This document shows, in pieces, positions 34,901 to 41,472 of a DNA stretch of 64,000 nt; positions within the stretch are counted from its first letter, which is position 1, and each line of letters begins with the position of its first letter. Origin of the DNA: Xenopus tropicalis (Eukaryota; Chordata; Amphibia; Anura; Pipidae). The notes beneath the pieces were generated by a model, which saw nothing but the letters and a program-made list of their open reading frames with translations, ran no database searches and was not told the DNA's origin. The stretch lies in contig NC_030677.2 in the NCBI RefSeq assembly GCF_000004195.4, positions 175,448,019 through 175,512,018 of the forward strand, read 5' to 3'. Made by a program: the position numbers and the translations under genes.

Positions 34901-36663
34901 TGGGTTCTTTCAATAGGATTAAAAAGACAAGAAAAGGTCCTGTGGAGGCTGTAAGTAACTCCTGGCCAGTTGGACAACTGCTATTTAGGCAAAGTCAAAC
35001 TGCAAACTGAGCCATTAATACTTTCATAGAAGCATGGGACAATAAAGCAAATTAAATGTTTTTAGCTTTTGCAGGGGCAAATTACATACCTTTGTTAAAC
35101 AATGGTACACTGGTACAATAAATAGAACATTTGTTAGCTCTACAGGATACTTTCATAGTAGGACTACATAGGGTCCATCTCCTTAGAAACATCCCTGTAC
35201 TTACTGCACTTTTTTTTTTTTTTACCCATCTACCTATTCACAGTCCCTCTCCTTTTCATCTTCCAGTTTCTTATTCAAGCCACTGCCTGTTTGCTAGGGT
35301 AGGGAACACTAGCAACCAGATAGTTGTTGAAATTCTAAACTGGAGAGGAATTAACAAAAAGCTAATGCAGATATGGGACCTGTTACCCAGAATGCTTTGT
35401 ACTAGTACTGCACATTTCCCACTCAAGTCTAAAGACGACATGGGAATCACTAGCATTTCTCTAAAAGTGGAACAGATGGAGAAAGCACTATGTGTGGTAT
35501 TAGGCTAAGTGTGTGCAAGACAACAAATATCAAGATAATTTTGAAGACAAATTGTCTAGCCCAACAAGTAAAATCTACTTTAACATGGAGGAAAATTAAA
35601 GGGATTCAACTAGTTTTGGGTACAAAGACACAAATTAGGCAAATTCTTTGCTTTGTTTTGCTCAAATGCTAATTACCCCAACTACCCCAAACACGCTTAA
35701 AATACAAGATAGAAGTACAAATGGACACATACAGTATATAAGAGAAAACTGCTGGTGTGGAAAACAGAAATAATTGATATTGGGATACCTTTCGAATGGA
35801 AAGAAATGAGACAGTCGCACAAAGGCCAATTTTCCACTGTCTCGTTTAAAATTACATCTTCTTCAAAAATTACAACAGTTATATACTTGAACAAGGACAG
35901 GCGTTCCAGGATTTCTTTCATCGGTTTAGATTTAGATTTCTTTGCCATAGCACAAATTCCTACCACGATCTGCCTCTCGGGTGGCTAAAAAAAAAAAAAA
36001 AAGAAAATGTAAAATAGAAACGCAAAGTCAAGGAAGGATTTTCACAGAAATGCTGGTGTGAAACACTAATAGTCTGAGCTCAGCTTAGCGGGACTGGAAT
36101 GGCATCCGTAATTAGTGCAATTGTGTCAGCGAGTGCTGAAGGACTCTATGCAGCATACTTCACTTGGCAATTATCACACTGAAACATAACGAGCAAGTGC
36201 TGCTCATCAAAAGAAAGACAAAAGCACAAGATCAGGGCTAGCAATGCATGGAATAGTTCCATATGCAATCATCTGGAATAACGCATACTATTACACTGCA
36301 GCCACATTCACATTAACAGATAAGGCAAGGGGTATGGAAAGATATATACATAATTAAATCTTACATTAAAGGAACAGTAACATCACACAAACATTTCCTT
36401 GATGGACAGTGGTTACACTGTATATATCTATTTAGATAGAATGCTTTCTGTTTGTGATTCATGTACAACACATATTTAATCAACAAGTTAATTCATAATA
36501 TACATACAGAGTCATATTCATCATCCTCTTCCTCCTCCTCATCTTCAGTGTGCTCGTACAGGTTATCCAGGTTTTCTGTTTTGCTTTGGTCCAATAGTTC
36601 ATCAGATTCCTCACACCCCACAAAGAACCGGGGGATATCATTTTCTGTTGCACTTACAGACAT
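4915..36663 (-). CDS. ppip5k2: PPIP5K2, diphosphoinositol pentakisphosphate kinase 2 (25 coding exons, 3' end missing)
   Basis: This cytosolic dual-domain enzyme phosphorylates InsP6 and 5-InsP7 at the 1/3 position to make the inositol pyrophosphates InsP7 and InsP8, and a histidine-phosphatase-like domain reverses this. The joined exons give 1,070 codons plus one base, colinear with the human protein. In order they encode an acidic N-terminus (1-52), an ATP-grasp kinase domain (about 53-380), a histidine acid phosphatase domain opening with RHGDRTP (402-408) and running to about residue 910, and a Ser/Arg-rich tail (933 onward). The start ATG at 36,661-36,663 follows an in-frame [17 protein letters not shown]-terminus, close to the human MSEAPRFFVG. 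All visible introns have GT-AG ends and phases match throughout. The human protein continues for about 170 residues, so the last exons lie before position 1. The paralogue PPIP5K1 is less likely because tail segments such as [11 protein letters not shown] and the PAM neighbourhood match PPIP5K2. There is no frameshift or internal stop. Confidence 0.97.
4982..7300. other. PPIP5K2 intron 25, upstream part, no recognised feature
   Basis: AT-rich intron. A diffuse frog repeat containing 'TTGGTTGCTATGGGTTTCTGC' occupies about 6,960-7,085, with relatives near 4,385-4,440 and 21,890-22,000. Nothing else was recognised, and a 120-codon minus-strand open frame at 5,762-6,124 has no family resemblance. 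Confidence 0.5.
7308..7579 (+). mobile_element. MITE with 'AGGCTRCTGCCACA' inverted ends (copy 1)
   Basis: The left end CAGGCTACTGCCACACGTG faces a right end TGTGGCAGCAGCCT. The interior contains CAGACACACAGAGCAGATTTTG, which recurs on the opposite strand at 39,339-39,570. The open frame that crosses it is therefore a repeat shadow. Confidence 0.65.
8254..8427 (-). CDS. ppip5k2: PPIP5K2 exon 25 (residues 991-1048)
   Basis: It encodes [20 protein letters not shown], then a [12 protein letters not shown] basic cluster, then [20 protein letters not shown] ending WQQ. The basic cluster may act in nuclear import or lipid contact (inference). It is 174 nt with phase 0 at both ends. Confidence 0.96.
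8845..9046. repeat. Decayed copy of the 'TAGGGATGCACC' MITE
   Basis: The left CTAGGGAAGCACCATATC and right GATGTGGTCTATCCCTAAT are recognisable mutated ends of the family at 3,523-3,812, and the interior keeps GGGATTCGCTTTGGCTGAGC-type sequence. It lies in PPIP5K2 intron 24. Confidence 0.6.
9842..9890. repeat. TA/CA compound microsatellite
   Basis: Alternating TATATA then ACACAC runs start 15 bp from the exon 24 donor on the intron side. The splice consensus itself is intact. Confidence 0.85.
9905..10078 (-). CDS. ppip5k2: PPIP5K2 exon 24 (residues 933-990)
   Basis: It is 58 codons in the regulatory tail. A variable Ser/His/Asp-rich start ([18 protein letters not shown]) is followed by the conserved [20 protein letters not shown] and [10 protein letters not shown]. 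The Ser/Pro-rich part probably carries phosphosites (inference). It ends with a GTAAGT donor. Confidence 0.94.
10416..10532 (-). CDS. ppip5k2: PPIP5K2 exon 23 (residues 894-932)
   Basis: It encodes [20 protein letters not shown] followed by [19 protein letters not shown], the end of the phosphatase-like domain. The donor GTTTGC is non-optimal, but both neighbouring phases fit. Confidence 0.94.
10600..10730. repeat. Diverged fragment of the 'ACAGGTATGGGACC' element
   Basis: It contains TTGGAATGCTTGGAACCTGGGTTTT, ACATTCAATAAATCC and CACCAATAAGGATT, in the same order as the element at 24,061-25,324. It lies in PPIP5K2 intron 22. Confidence 0.6.
11205..11312 (-). CDS. ppip5k2: PPIP5K2 exon 22 (residues 858-893)
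   Basis: It is 36 codons: [20 protein letters not shown] followed by [16 protein letters not shown]. It differs little from human. Both ends are phase 0. Confidence 0.96.
11850..12118. mobile_element. Partial copy of the TTAA-type MITE
   Basis: It contains GGTTTTTCAATTATTTAG, two facing 'CTGGTTGCTAGG / TAGCAACCAG' blocks and an end reading AACCACTCCTTTAA. These match the element at 26,319-26,727. It lies in PPIP5K2 intron 21. Confidence 0.65.
12401..12515 (-). CDS. ppip5k2: PPIP5K2 exon 21 (residues 819-857)
   Basis: It encodes [20 protein letters not shown] followed by [18 protein letters not shown]. This segment carries the second conserved His region of the phosphatase fold. It is 115 nt with a consensus GTAAGT donor. 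Confidence 0.96.
12890..13370 (+). repeat. Polypurine tract in intron 20
   Basis: The plus strand is strongly enriched in G and A runs (AGAAAGAAGAAAAC, GGGAGAGAAGAG, GGGGAGAAGGGGG) over nearly 500 bases. The transcribed gene therefore has a long pyrimidine stretch ending just downstream of exon 20. Open frames on the minus strand are artefacts of stop-poor pyrimidine sequence. Confidence 0.75.
13424..13551 (-). CDS. ppip5k2: PPIP5K2 exon 20 (residues 777-819)
   Basis: It encodes [20 protein letters not shown] followed by [22 protein letters not shown]. The GTATGA donor at 13,423-13,422 is chosen because it alone joins in frame to exon 21, giving LHPLYSRGV as in human. Reading on past it would give an unrelated sequence. 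Confidence 0.94.
13552..14521. other. PPIP5K2 intron 19, nothing recognised
   Basis: AT-rich intron with short homopolymer runs. No repeat ends, hairpins or coding signs were noticed. Confidence 0.5.
14522..14745 (-). CDS. ppip5k2: PPIP5K2 exon 19 (residues 702-776)
   Basis: This 224-nt exon encodes [20 protein letters not shown] through [20 protein letters not shown] to [11 protein letters not shown]. One change from the human sequence stands out: Gly to Cys in the VQHN(C)SLKLEN stretch. It ends in phase 0. Confidence 0.97.
15172..15313 (-). CDS. ppip5k2: PPIP5K2 exon 18 (residues 655-702)
   Basis: It encodes [20 protein letters not shown] and continues through [20 protein letters not shown] to MEDPKFA. 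It is 142 nt with a GTAGGC donor. Confidence 0.96.
15314..16786. other. PPIP5K2 intron 17, nothing recognised
   Basis: About 1.5 kb of intron between exons 17 and 18. No terminal repeats or fold-backs were recognised. A short C tract occurs near 16,493. Confidence 0.5.
16787..16969 (-). CDS. ppip5k2: PPIP5K2 exon 17 (residues 594-654)
   Basis: It is 61 codons beginning [20 protein letters not shown] and running through a Ser/Asp-rich [10 protein letters not shown] segment to [12 protein letters not shown]. Both ends are phase 0. The human segment reads DFTAEDYEK, so the frog form is slightly diverged here. Confidence 0.96.
17771..17892 (-). CDS. ppip5k2: PPIP5K2 exon 16 (residues 553-593)
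   Basis: It encodes [20 protein letters not shown] followed by [20 protein letters not shown], a phosphatase-domain core that is identical to human. It is 122 nt. The donor is GTACAT, a weaker consensus than its neighbours. Confidence 0.96.
18215..18462 (-). pseudogene. L1/Tx1-type non-LTR retrotransposon ORF2 C-terminal remnant
   Basis: Read on the minus strand, one frame gives [20 protein letters not shown] with QWIKLI, and after a frameshift another gives [20 protein letters not shown]. This is the C-terminal ORF2 pattern of L1-clade elements (ARK..I..W....P....W...FxxxWxPW). Stops and shifts break it. It lies in PPIP5K2 intron 15 in the same orientation as the gene. Confidence 0.75.
18617..19103 (-). 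mobile_element. Partial hAT-like MITE, interrupted by a fold-back
   Basis: The ends carry 'CTGCCAAACAAAGCCTCC..GCTGCCAGTCCACA' and 'CATATTTGGCACCCCAAGAAAG..GGTTGGGGACT'. These are the same blocks as in the complete relatives at 27,359-27,663 and 45,391-45,697. The sequence AATCACAGCCCAT occurs on both sides of the inserted fold-back (18,674 and 18,987). Confidence 0.7.
18779..18985. repeat. Fold-back with ~96-nt arms inside the hAT-like MITE
   Basis: The left arm 18,779-18,874 and right arm 18,886-18,985 are complementary over most of their length, with a short loop. The right arm carries GAGAAAGGGCGTGATACACC followed by CCGAAACATG and GTTTCAATAAA. See the finding on recurring GAAAC stem-loops. 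Confidence 0.88.
20052..20177 (-). CDS. ppip5k2: PPIP5K2 exon 15 (residues 511-553)
   Basis: It encodes [20 protein letters not shown] followed by [34 protein letters not shown] is a hallmark of the histidine phosphatase fold in PPIP5Ks. It is 126 nt with phase 1 at both ends. Confidence 0.97.
20748..20990. repeat. 'AAAGGTGGCCATACACA' MITE copy (diverged)
   Basis: It begins AAAGCTGGCCATACACATA, a motif shared with 60,077-60,296 and 30,302-30,320. It lies in PPIP5K2 intron 14. The right end is not clear. Confidence 0.5.
21510..21595 (-). CDS. ppip5k2: PPIP5K2 exon 14 (residues 482-511)
   Basis: It encodes [20 protein letters not shown] followed by PKTSSEEE. It is 86 nt. The conserved [11 protein letters not shown] segment matches human exactly. 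Confidence 0.96.
21703..21765. repeat. (TA)n/(CA)n microsatellite
   Basis: TATATA runs are followed by ACACACACA in PPIP5K2 intron 13. Confidence 0.85.
22320..22429 (-). CDS. ppip5k2: PPIP5K2 exon 13 (residues 446-482)
   Basis: It encodes [20 protein letters not shown] followed by [17 protein letters not shown], a predicted helical insert in the phosphatase-like domain. It is 110 nt with a GTGAGT donor. It is separated from exon 12 by a 3.1-kb intron that holds nested transposons. Confidence 0.96.
24124..24499. mobile_element. TTAA-flanked MITE nested in the 24.1-25.3 kb element
   Basis: It has ends AGGACA and TGTCCT and lies exactly between two TTAA copies (24,120-24,123 and 24,500-24,503). 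A TTAA target duplication is the hallmark of piggyBac- and Kolobok-type transposition. It is 376 bp with no coding capacity. Confidence 0.78.
24577..25151. mobile_element. TA-flanked MITE with 'CCGTATTTTTCGCC' ends
   Basis: It has ~25-bp terminal repeats CCGTATTTTTCGCCCTATAA and TTATACGGTGAAAAATACGG with TA on both sides, and is 575 bp. The interior holds CCCCCAGGGC-type C-rich tandem repeats, and an inverted pair (TTTTATAAGGTTGCGCCC facing its complement) at 25,020-25,081. The proline-rich open frame over this region is a product of the repeats. Confidence 0.82.
25541..25616 (-). CDS. ppip5k2: PPIP5K2 exon 12 (residues 420-445)
   Basis: It encodes [20 protein letters not shown] followed by PKQLQ, matching human [20 protein letters not shown]. 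It is 76 nt and ends in phase 0 with a GTAAGT donor. Confidence 0.96.
25871..26170. mobile_element. hAT non-autonomous element with perfect TTTTAGAA duplication
   Basis: It starts CAGGGGTCCCCAACC and ends GGTTGGGGACCACAG, typical hAT ends. The identical 8 bp TTTTAGAA lies at 25,863-25,870 and 26,171-26,178. It is exactly 300 bp. The interior is CpG-rich. It lies in PPIP5K2 intron 11. Confidence 0.92.
26319..26727. mobile_element. TTAA-type MITE of an abundant frog family
   Basis: It has an AAGGGAGGTTCGCCTTTAAG left end and a GGTGGAGAAATCCCTTTAA right end. Internal TTGGTCTTTATTACTTATTTT, GGGGGTCACTGACTCTGGCAGC and TAGCAACCAGATAACAGC blocks occur in partial copies at 11,850-12,118 and 35,180-35,350. 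No coding capacity. Confidence 0.72.
26826..26912 (-). CDS. ppip5k2: PPIP5K2 exon 11 with the RHGDRTP phosphatase signature (residues 391-420)
   Basis: It encodes [20 protein letters not shown] followed by [15 protein letters not shown] at residues 402-408 is the histidine acid phosphatase signature that holds the nucleophilic His. The catalytic motif is intact. It is 87 nt, and the intron to exon 10 is only 173 bp. Confidence 0.97.
27086..27187 (-). CDS. ppip5k2: PPIP5K2 exon 10 (residues 357-391)
   Basis: It encodes [20 protein letters not shown] followed by [13 protein letters not shown], the linker between the kinase and phosphatase-like domains. It is 102 nt with phase 2 at both ends. 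The donor is GTAAGT at 27,085-27,084. Confidence 0.95.
27359..27663. mobile_element. hAT-like MITE with decayed 8-bp duplication
   Basis: It starts CAGGGATCCCCAACC and ends GCGATCACTG. The flanks CTACATAG and CTCTATAG match at 6 of 8 bases. Blocks such as GGGGAGCAACATGTTGCTCC place it in the same family as 45,391-45,697 and the partial copy at 18,617-19,103. It lies in PPIP5K2 intron 9. Confidence 0.85.
28376..28664. mobile_element. MITE with 'TAAACTCCACAAGTGCTTTT' ends
   Basis: The left end TAAACTCCACAAGTGCTTTT faces AAAGTGCTTGTGGAGTTTA at 28,646-28,664. The interior has CATCCGTC and GACGGATG facing each other, so the whole 289 bp tends to fold. It lies in PPIP5K2 intron 9. Confidence 0.72.
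28768..28889 (-). CDS. ppip5k2: PPIP5K2 exon 9 (residues 317-357)
   Basis: It encodes [20 protein letters not shown] followed by [20 protein letters not shown]. The Asp of GFDLL and the Asp and Asn of DVNGFSF correspond to magnesium ligands in the human kinase structure (family knowledge). It is 122 nt with a GTAAGT donor. Confidence 0.97.
28890..30615. other. PPIP5K2 intron 8
   Basis: It holds a 16-C tract at 30,407-30,422 and the start of an 'AAAGGTGGCCATACACACA' repeat at 30,302. The rest, including 29,000-30,300, shows no recognised repeat end or exon. Confidence 0.5.
30616..30777 (-). CDS. ppip5k2: PPIP5K2 exon 8 (residues 263-316)
   Basis: It is 54 codons beginning [20 protein letters not shown] and ending [14 protein letters not shown]. 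It is almost identical to the human kinase domain. Both ends are phase 0. Confidence 0.97.
31369..31470 (-). CDS. ppip5k2: PPIP5K2 exon 7 (residues 229-262)
   Basis: It is 34 codons reading [20 protein letters not shown], then [14 protein letters not shown]. It contains the conserved EEF and DGTDVK motifs of the ATP-grasp fold. A clean TCTGTTTCAG acceptor precedes it. Both ends are phase 0. Confidence 0.96.
31854..32008 (-). CDS. ppip5k2: PPIP5K2 exon 6 (residues 177-228)
   Basis: It encodes [20 protein letters not shown], then [18 protein letters not shown], then a Gly-rich [11 protein letters not shown] segment. The Lys and His of [10 protein letters not shown] and the Arg of the LFRK region bind ATP and inositol phosphate in human PPIP5K2 (family knowledge). 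It is 155 nt and ends in phase 0. Confidence 0.97.
32009..33587. other. PPIP5K2 intron 5, nothing recognised
   Basis: AT-rich intron of 1.6 kb with scattered A and T runs. No repeat ends or hairpins were recognised. Confidence 0.5.
33588..33673 (-). CDS. ppip5k2: PPIP5K2 exon 5 (residues 148-177)
   Basis: It encodes [20 protein letters not shown] followed by NRDPNKPE, part of the kinase domain and nearly identical to human. It is 86 nt. The intron to exon 4 is only 155 bp. Confidence 0.95.
33829..33919 (-). CDS. ppip5k2: PPIP5K2 exon 4 (residues 118-148)
   Basis: It encodes the conserved [20 protein letters not shown] run followed by LQYHIQDR. The 91-nt exon has an AG acceptor at 33,920-33,921 and a GTATGG donor at 33,827-33,828. 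Phases join to exons 3 and 5. It belongs to the kinase domain. Confidence 0.95.
33920..35788. other. PPIP5K2 intron 3
   Basis: Around 35,180-35,350 it carries a fragment of the TTAA-type MITE (GTTTGCTAGGG and CTAGCAACCAGATAG facing blocks). Next to it, 35,375-35,400 (GATATGGGACCTGTTACCCAGAATGC), is a scrap of the 'ACAGGTATGGGACC' family. The remainder is unremarkable. Confidence 0.55.
35789..35984 (-). CDS. ppip5k2: PPIP5K2 exon 3 (residues 53-118)
   Basis: The acceptor is preceded by a long T tract on the gene strand. It encodes [20 protein letters not shown] and continues to [15 protein letters not shown]. The KKSKSKP segment is a conserved start of the ATP-grasp kinase domain, with lysines that bind nucleotide and substrate in the human enzyme (family knowledge). 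The exon is 196 nt and ends after the first base of a Gly codon. Confidence 0.96.
36508..36663 (-). CDS. ppip5k2: PPIP5K2 exon 2, start codon and acidic N-terminus (residues 1-52)
   Basis: It encodes 52 codons beginning [16 protein letters not shown] and ending in an acidic run rich in Glu and Asp followed by YDS. The donor GTATGT is at 36,507. The exon probably starts in the 5' UTR at 36,791, after a TTTTATTTCTGCAG acceptor. That leader would contain a tiny upstream ORF (Met-Met-His-stop, 36,769-36,758). The N-terminus is about 14 residues longer than in human. It ends in phase 0. Confidence 0.93.
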
Positions 36664-37448
36664 TCTGATGAATGATCTATCGTCTGCATAAAAGAACTGG
36701 AGAATCCACTCAGTCTCTCCTTTATATGATCATTCAGCAGCAAACTGCACCAGGTGCTCAGTGCATCATATTAGCACTTAGGATGTTACTGCTGCAGAAA
36801 TAAAACATCATTGATAGTCTCATTTTCAGATTGTATCCATCCTTCAAACAGAAAAGAAACAGTACATTAGTTGAAAATAACACCTATACTTCTGAAACAG
36901 GCTCAGACAGATGTACAATACATGTATCTTTGTGGCGCTGCAACAAAATTCCGCATCAATGACCCGATTAGCTAAACAGGCCTTGTTCTATCCAGGCAAT
37001 GGGTGCAAACTCCACTATTCTGTTATTCCCAGTACAATGACAATTAGCACAAAAAAACAGGGCTTTAGGTAACAGCTTTACAATAACAACCCATAAGAAA
37101 AGAAAAGGAATGTTCTATGCACACAATTACATCATATGTTAATCATTACAAAAAAAATAACCAAAAAGTTATTATAAGCACAAGGGAATGGACTATGTAG
37201 GATTATTATGTTATATTGTATGAATAAGTGCTACCCACTAACCAGTTTTAAGGCTCATTTCTGTTGGATACTGAAATCAAGTGAATATTCCTTATTTATA
37301 TTTAGTTCTCAATTTGTATTACATGGTATTATAACTGCTGTAAATACAATTTCTATATTTACAAATCCAATACAAATGTAATACAAATCTGCCAAAATTC
37401 CAATTCAACCACATTTTTAAAATGGAGTAAAGCTCAGTGTTACACTTG

Positions 37449-37958
37449 GGGGCTGATTTACTAACCCACAAATCCGACCCGAATTGGAAAAGTTCCGACT
37501 TGAAAACGAACATTTTGCGACTTTTTCGTATTTTTTTGCGATTTTTGCTGCGTCTTTACGAATTTTTCGTTACCAATACGATTTTTGCGTAAAAACGCAA
37601 GTTTTTCGTAGCCATTACGAAAGTTGCGTAAAATCGCCCGATTTTTCCGTAGTGTTAAAACTTACGCGAAAAGTTGCGCCTTTTTCGTAGCGTTAAAACT
37701 TAAAAGGTGCGAAGTTTCGCGTAAGTTTTAACGCTACGAAAAAAGCGCAACTTTTTGCGCAAGTTTTAACGCTACGAAAAATCGCCAGATTTTACGCAAC
37801 TTTCGTAATGGCTACGAAAAACTCGCGTTTTTACGCAAAAATCGTATTGGTAACGAAAAATTCGTAAAGACGCCGAAAAAATCGCAAAATACCGATCATT
37901 ACGAAAAAAACGCAATCGGACTCATTTCGACCCGTTCGTGGGTTAGTAAATGTGCCCC
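37449..37958. mobile_element. CpG-rich palindromic MITE (copy 1)
   Basis: It begins GGGGCTGATTTACTAACCCAC and ends GTGGGTTAGTAAATGTGCCCC. The two halves are complementary almost throughout, built from TTTTTCGTAGC, TTACGAAT and GCGTAAGTTTTAACGC blocks, with the centre near 37,700. CTTGG flanks both ends. It lies in PPIP5K2 intron 1. Related copies lie at 49,335-49,630 and 51,541-52,038. Confidence 0.85.
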
Positions 37959-39338
37959 TTGGTGTCAGCTCTGTGCTTAGCTCCTCTGCATGGTCTCTCC
38001 AATTTCCATTTCACCCCACTTCGAGTGGCAGTACAGGGGATTTATTAGCATATTAAAAGGGGGTTAAAAGTCTATTGCACTTTAAAAATAGAGTTTTTGC
38101 ACCAATGCCCATCCTCCAACCCCCCACCCCCACCCCAATCATGTCTCCATCACTTTACCCTACTTATCTGTGCACCCACAGGATGTTGAGAACTACAGAG
38201 CTGCTCAACAGTGTTGGCCACCACCTTTAGTTGTGTCATTTCTTTTCCTAACATCCATTCTGCAGAACAACAAGCAGCGCAAGCACACTGGAAGTCAAAT
38301 TATGGGATCTTGGGCTACTGTGCATGTTTCTAGTTGAGATCTATGATAGGAATGGAAGTTACGTGGCCAAAGATGGTGGTGTGGATCCTGGATGCACTAC
38401 AGGACAATTTAACCCTACAGGAGCATGCACAGGTGGGGCTAGTTGGGAATCAGTTCAACTGCGCATGCTTACACAGGGTCCCTATCGGCAGTCAGACCGA
38501 AGCATTTTCTAATGGACAGAAGATGGCGCCTAGGTGCTCTGCTGCGCTGCTCTGCTTTTTTAACTCAGGCTTTTAAATAGGGCCACTTTTTAATGTAACA
38601 GGCTGTGCAAGAAGGGAGAGGTGAAGGGGGGGGGGGCAATGGAGGGCAGTTGAGGGGGCTTTTGTACCTAGGGTGGTTTAGTTCTCCTTTAAGGTTTTTC
38701 TGACCTGCATATCACTAAAGTCCACTTCAGTTATAAGCAGCACGTACACAGGCAGGCAGATTATGGGTCAGATATCTGTGGGAAAGGTCTGAAAATCTTG
38801 TTGAGCAAGAATCACACTAACTTGCTGATGCAGTCCACTCCTGATAGCTCCTATTACAATCCGATTGCTAGCCAAGGGCTAACTCCCATCAGCCAGTAGC
38901 CAAATCAGGCTAAGAGCCACTCTTTTGGCAACCCCCTCAATGTGCTATTTTTTGTATATGTAGCAGCAGATATGTTGCCATCAGTTCTTCTAAAATTACA
39001 CTAAATTCATTAGTTGTCCTAATCAGAAGGCAGGAAACTAATCTGATATCAGCTAAAACAACTGCCCATCACGTACTTTACTTGCTTTTTAGCAATATAT
39101 GAATACAAAATGTGAAAAAATAAGTAAAAGGAAGCATAATTCATTGCTAAACAGCTGCTATTTTCAGTATTTTCTCTCTCTGCTTTGAGCTCAACAGCTA
39201 AACTTGCCTGGCGGGTTGGGAATCTGGGGTTGTTCCCCTTTTTAAAAGAGAAAGCACAAAAGATTATAACAGTTACTTTTACAGATACAATAATCTTTGC
39301 TGGGAAGTCCGCTTATAAAATCAACTGAATAGGTTTAG

Positions 39339-39570
39339 GCTACCGGGCAATTTCTTGGCCTGTGTATAACTGCAGGCCAAAAAACATCTCTTCCATTGAA
39401 ATTTGCAGCATTTGTGTCTGCAACTGGAGCCAATGGGTCGGGTCAGGTTCAGACACATTGAATGGATTTTCATGCCAAAACGAGTGAATATGTATTTCAG
39501 AGCCAAAATCTGCTCCGTGTGTCTGCACCCAGGATTAACGGTTGATGCCAGCCCTGAAGCAACATAGATG
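39339..39570 (-). mobile_element. Relative of the 7.3-kb MITE (copy 2)
   Basis: On the minus strand CAGACACACGGAGCAGATTTTG is followed by a block equivalent to the 7,440-7,500 region of copy 1 (ATCCATTCAATGTGTCTGAAC against ATCCACTCCGTGAGTGTGCAC). The end near 39,340 reads AGGCTACCGGGCAA, a diverged form of the copy 1 terminus. Confidence 0.6.
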
Positions 39571-40646
39571 TATGTAACTTCTCTAAGTCATTGGAATGAA
39601 CAACACACATCACCTGTAAGTGTCCAAAACAGTCAAGTTACAAACACTTGTTTCAACAATACTCGGTGCTTTATTAGTGAGCAACAAGTACCTGCCACTT
39701 ACATACATAAACCGCACTCAGGCTCTACTAGAACAATAAACCTAGCTGCTATTGTGAACAAACAAATCATGCAATCTAGAAAGTTCTGAGCAATTAAAGA
39801 GGCAGTATACCCTTTTTTAACATAAGTTTGTGCCAAATATACTTCATGTCTGTTATATTTACAAATTGTTATTTCCTGCATTAAACAAAGCAAAATCTGA
39901 AGTTGAAATTAAAGACACCTCACTTTCTGCTTGTACTAGCACAGTAAAAACAAATCACTAGTTACATGAGAAGGCCTCTGCATAAACAACCCCTCTCCCA
40001 GCTACAACCTATATGGTTTAGGATAAAGATTAGCTCATCATACAGAGACTCATCAGATTCTTCTCATGCTCACATGCAATGTGGGACACCCTACCTAAAT
40101 TTAGCTGCTTCATTTAGCTATTAAAGCAAAACACCAAATATAGCTAAAGCTCCTGTACCACAGACAAATTGCCTGGACCATGGAACATTCTTTAACACTT
40201 TCTAATTACTTTATTTCTCAAACGGTTGGAACAGCCACCTCACAGACTCCCTAAGGGCCACATAACAATAGCAAGAACAGAGCTTTTAACAATGTGACTT
40301 GGTTTGTGACCTGGAAGCCTTACATTTTTGCTTCTGTATCTATACACATTTCATGGACACAACCATTATGCTCTTCTTCATTAGTGTAAGATTTAGTGAG
40401 GGAAACATGAAGGAGTATGACAGATAAAGAGATGAAAGGCAAAAGCTAACCTTGTTATACACGTCATTTGACTTGGGTAATTACACTGAAAATAAACAAC
40501 ACCATGTATTATGACATACTGTATGTATACCAAAGAAAAACAGATACTCTTCTGTTGACGCAATGTAAAATTTAATTGAGAAACATGTTTTTAGCTCATG
40601 CTCACTAAATAAACAAATGAAATCTAAACTGTACAAGTAGGGTTAA

Positions 40647-41472
40647 GGGCTCTGGCAAACGGGGAGATTACTGTATATACTCGAGTATAAGCCTAGTTTT
40701 TCAGCACCCAATATGTGCTGAAAAAGTCACCCTCGGCTTATACTCGAGTCGGGTGCCATGGGTCCCTCTAGGCTAGCACCCTCTCTCCTTTGTGTGCAAA
40801 TTAGGCCACCGGCAACAAGACCCTCCAGTGCCCTGGCCTAGGCTCCCACTAGCAATAATTATTTCCCCTTACATCCCTCCGGGACTGGGTCTGCTGCCAG
40901 TTTGTCAATGTGCAATGAGCGTGGGGTAGTACTCATATTGTTTTTGTTGACCCTCTTCTCTGCTTACAGAGCTAGAGTACTGTTTTTCTTTGAAATAAAT
41001 ATTGAAGAATATATACCCCATTGATGCCTCAATTTATGTCATTTTATTGGTATTTAATTTTGATTATTAAAACTTAGCAGTAGCTGCTGCATTTCCCACC
41101 CTAGGCTTATACTCGAGGCAATAAGTTTTTCCAGTTTTCTTAGGTAAAATTAGGTACCTCTGCTTATATTCGGATCGGCTTATACTCAACTATATATGGT
41201 AGTCGCCCGCGACAAATCTCCCTGTTCACAGGCAATTAATCTCCCCAAAATGCCATCCCACCGGCGAAAATGTAAATCGCCGGTGAGATGGCATACGCGG
41301 CGGTGCAATTTGAGCGACATTGCGGAAGTTGCCTTGAGAGGAAACTTTCGCGATTTCACTGAAATTGCGCCGCCTCATATGCCATCCCACCGGCGATTTA
41401 CATTTTCGCCGGTGGGATGGCATTTCGGGGAGATTTGTCGCGGGCGACTAATCTCCCCGTGTGCCAGAGCCC
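40647..41472. mobile_element. PIF/Harbinger-like MITE with TAA duplication, split by another element
   Basis: The ends GGGCTCTGGCAAACGGGGAG and CTCCCCGTGTGCCAGAGCCC are flanked by TAA at 40,644-40,646 and 41,473-41,475, the TWA target of PIF/Harbinger elements. The right part (41,202-41,472) is itself a strong palindrome around CCCACCGGCGATTTACATTT. An element with TA targets interrupts it. Open frames in both directions are mirror products of the palindrome. Confidence 0.82.
40671..41199. mobile_element. TA-flanked MITE with 'TATACTCGAGTATAAGCC' ends
   Basis: The left end CTGTATATACTCGAGTATAAGCC and the right end GGCTTATACTCAACTATATATGG are inverted repeats, with TA at 40,669-40,670 and 41,200-41,201. 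It is 529 bp, inserted in the 5' arm of the Harbinger-like MITE. No coding capacity. Confidence 0.82.

Noticed and set aside
36481..36540. Serine-rich plus-strand frame over the PPIP5K2 first coding exon
   Set aside because: It is the antisense of the Glu/Asp-rich N-terminus, a shadow of the real exon.
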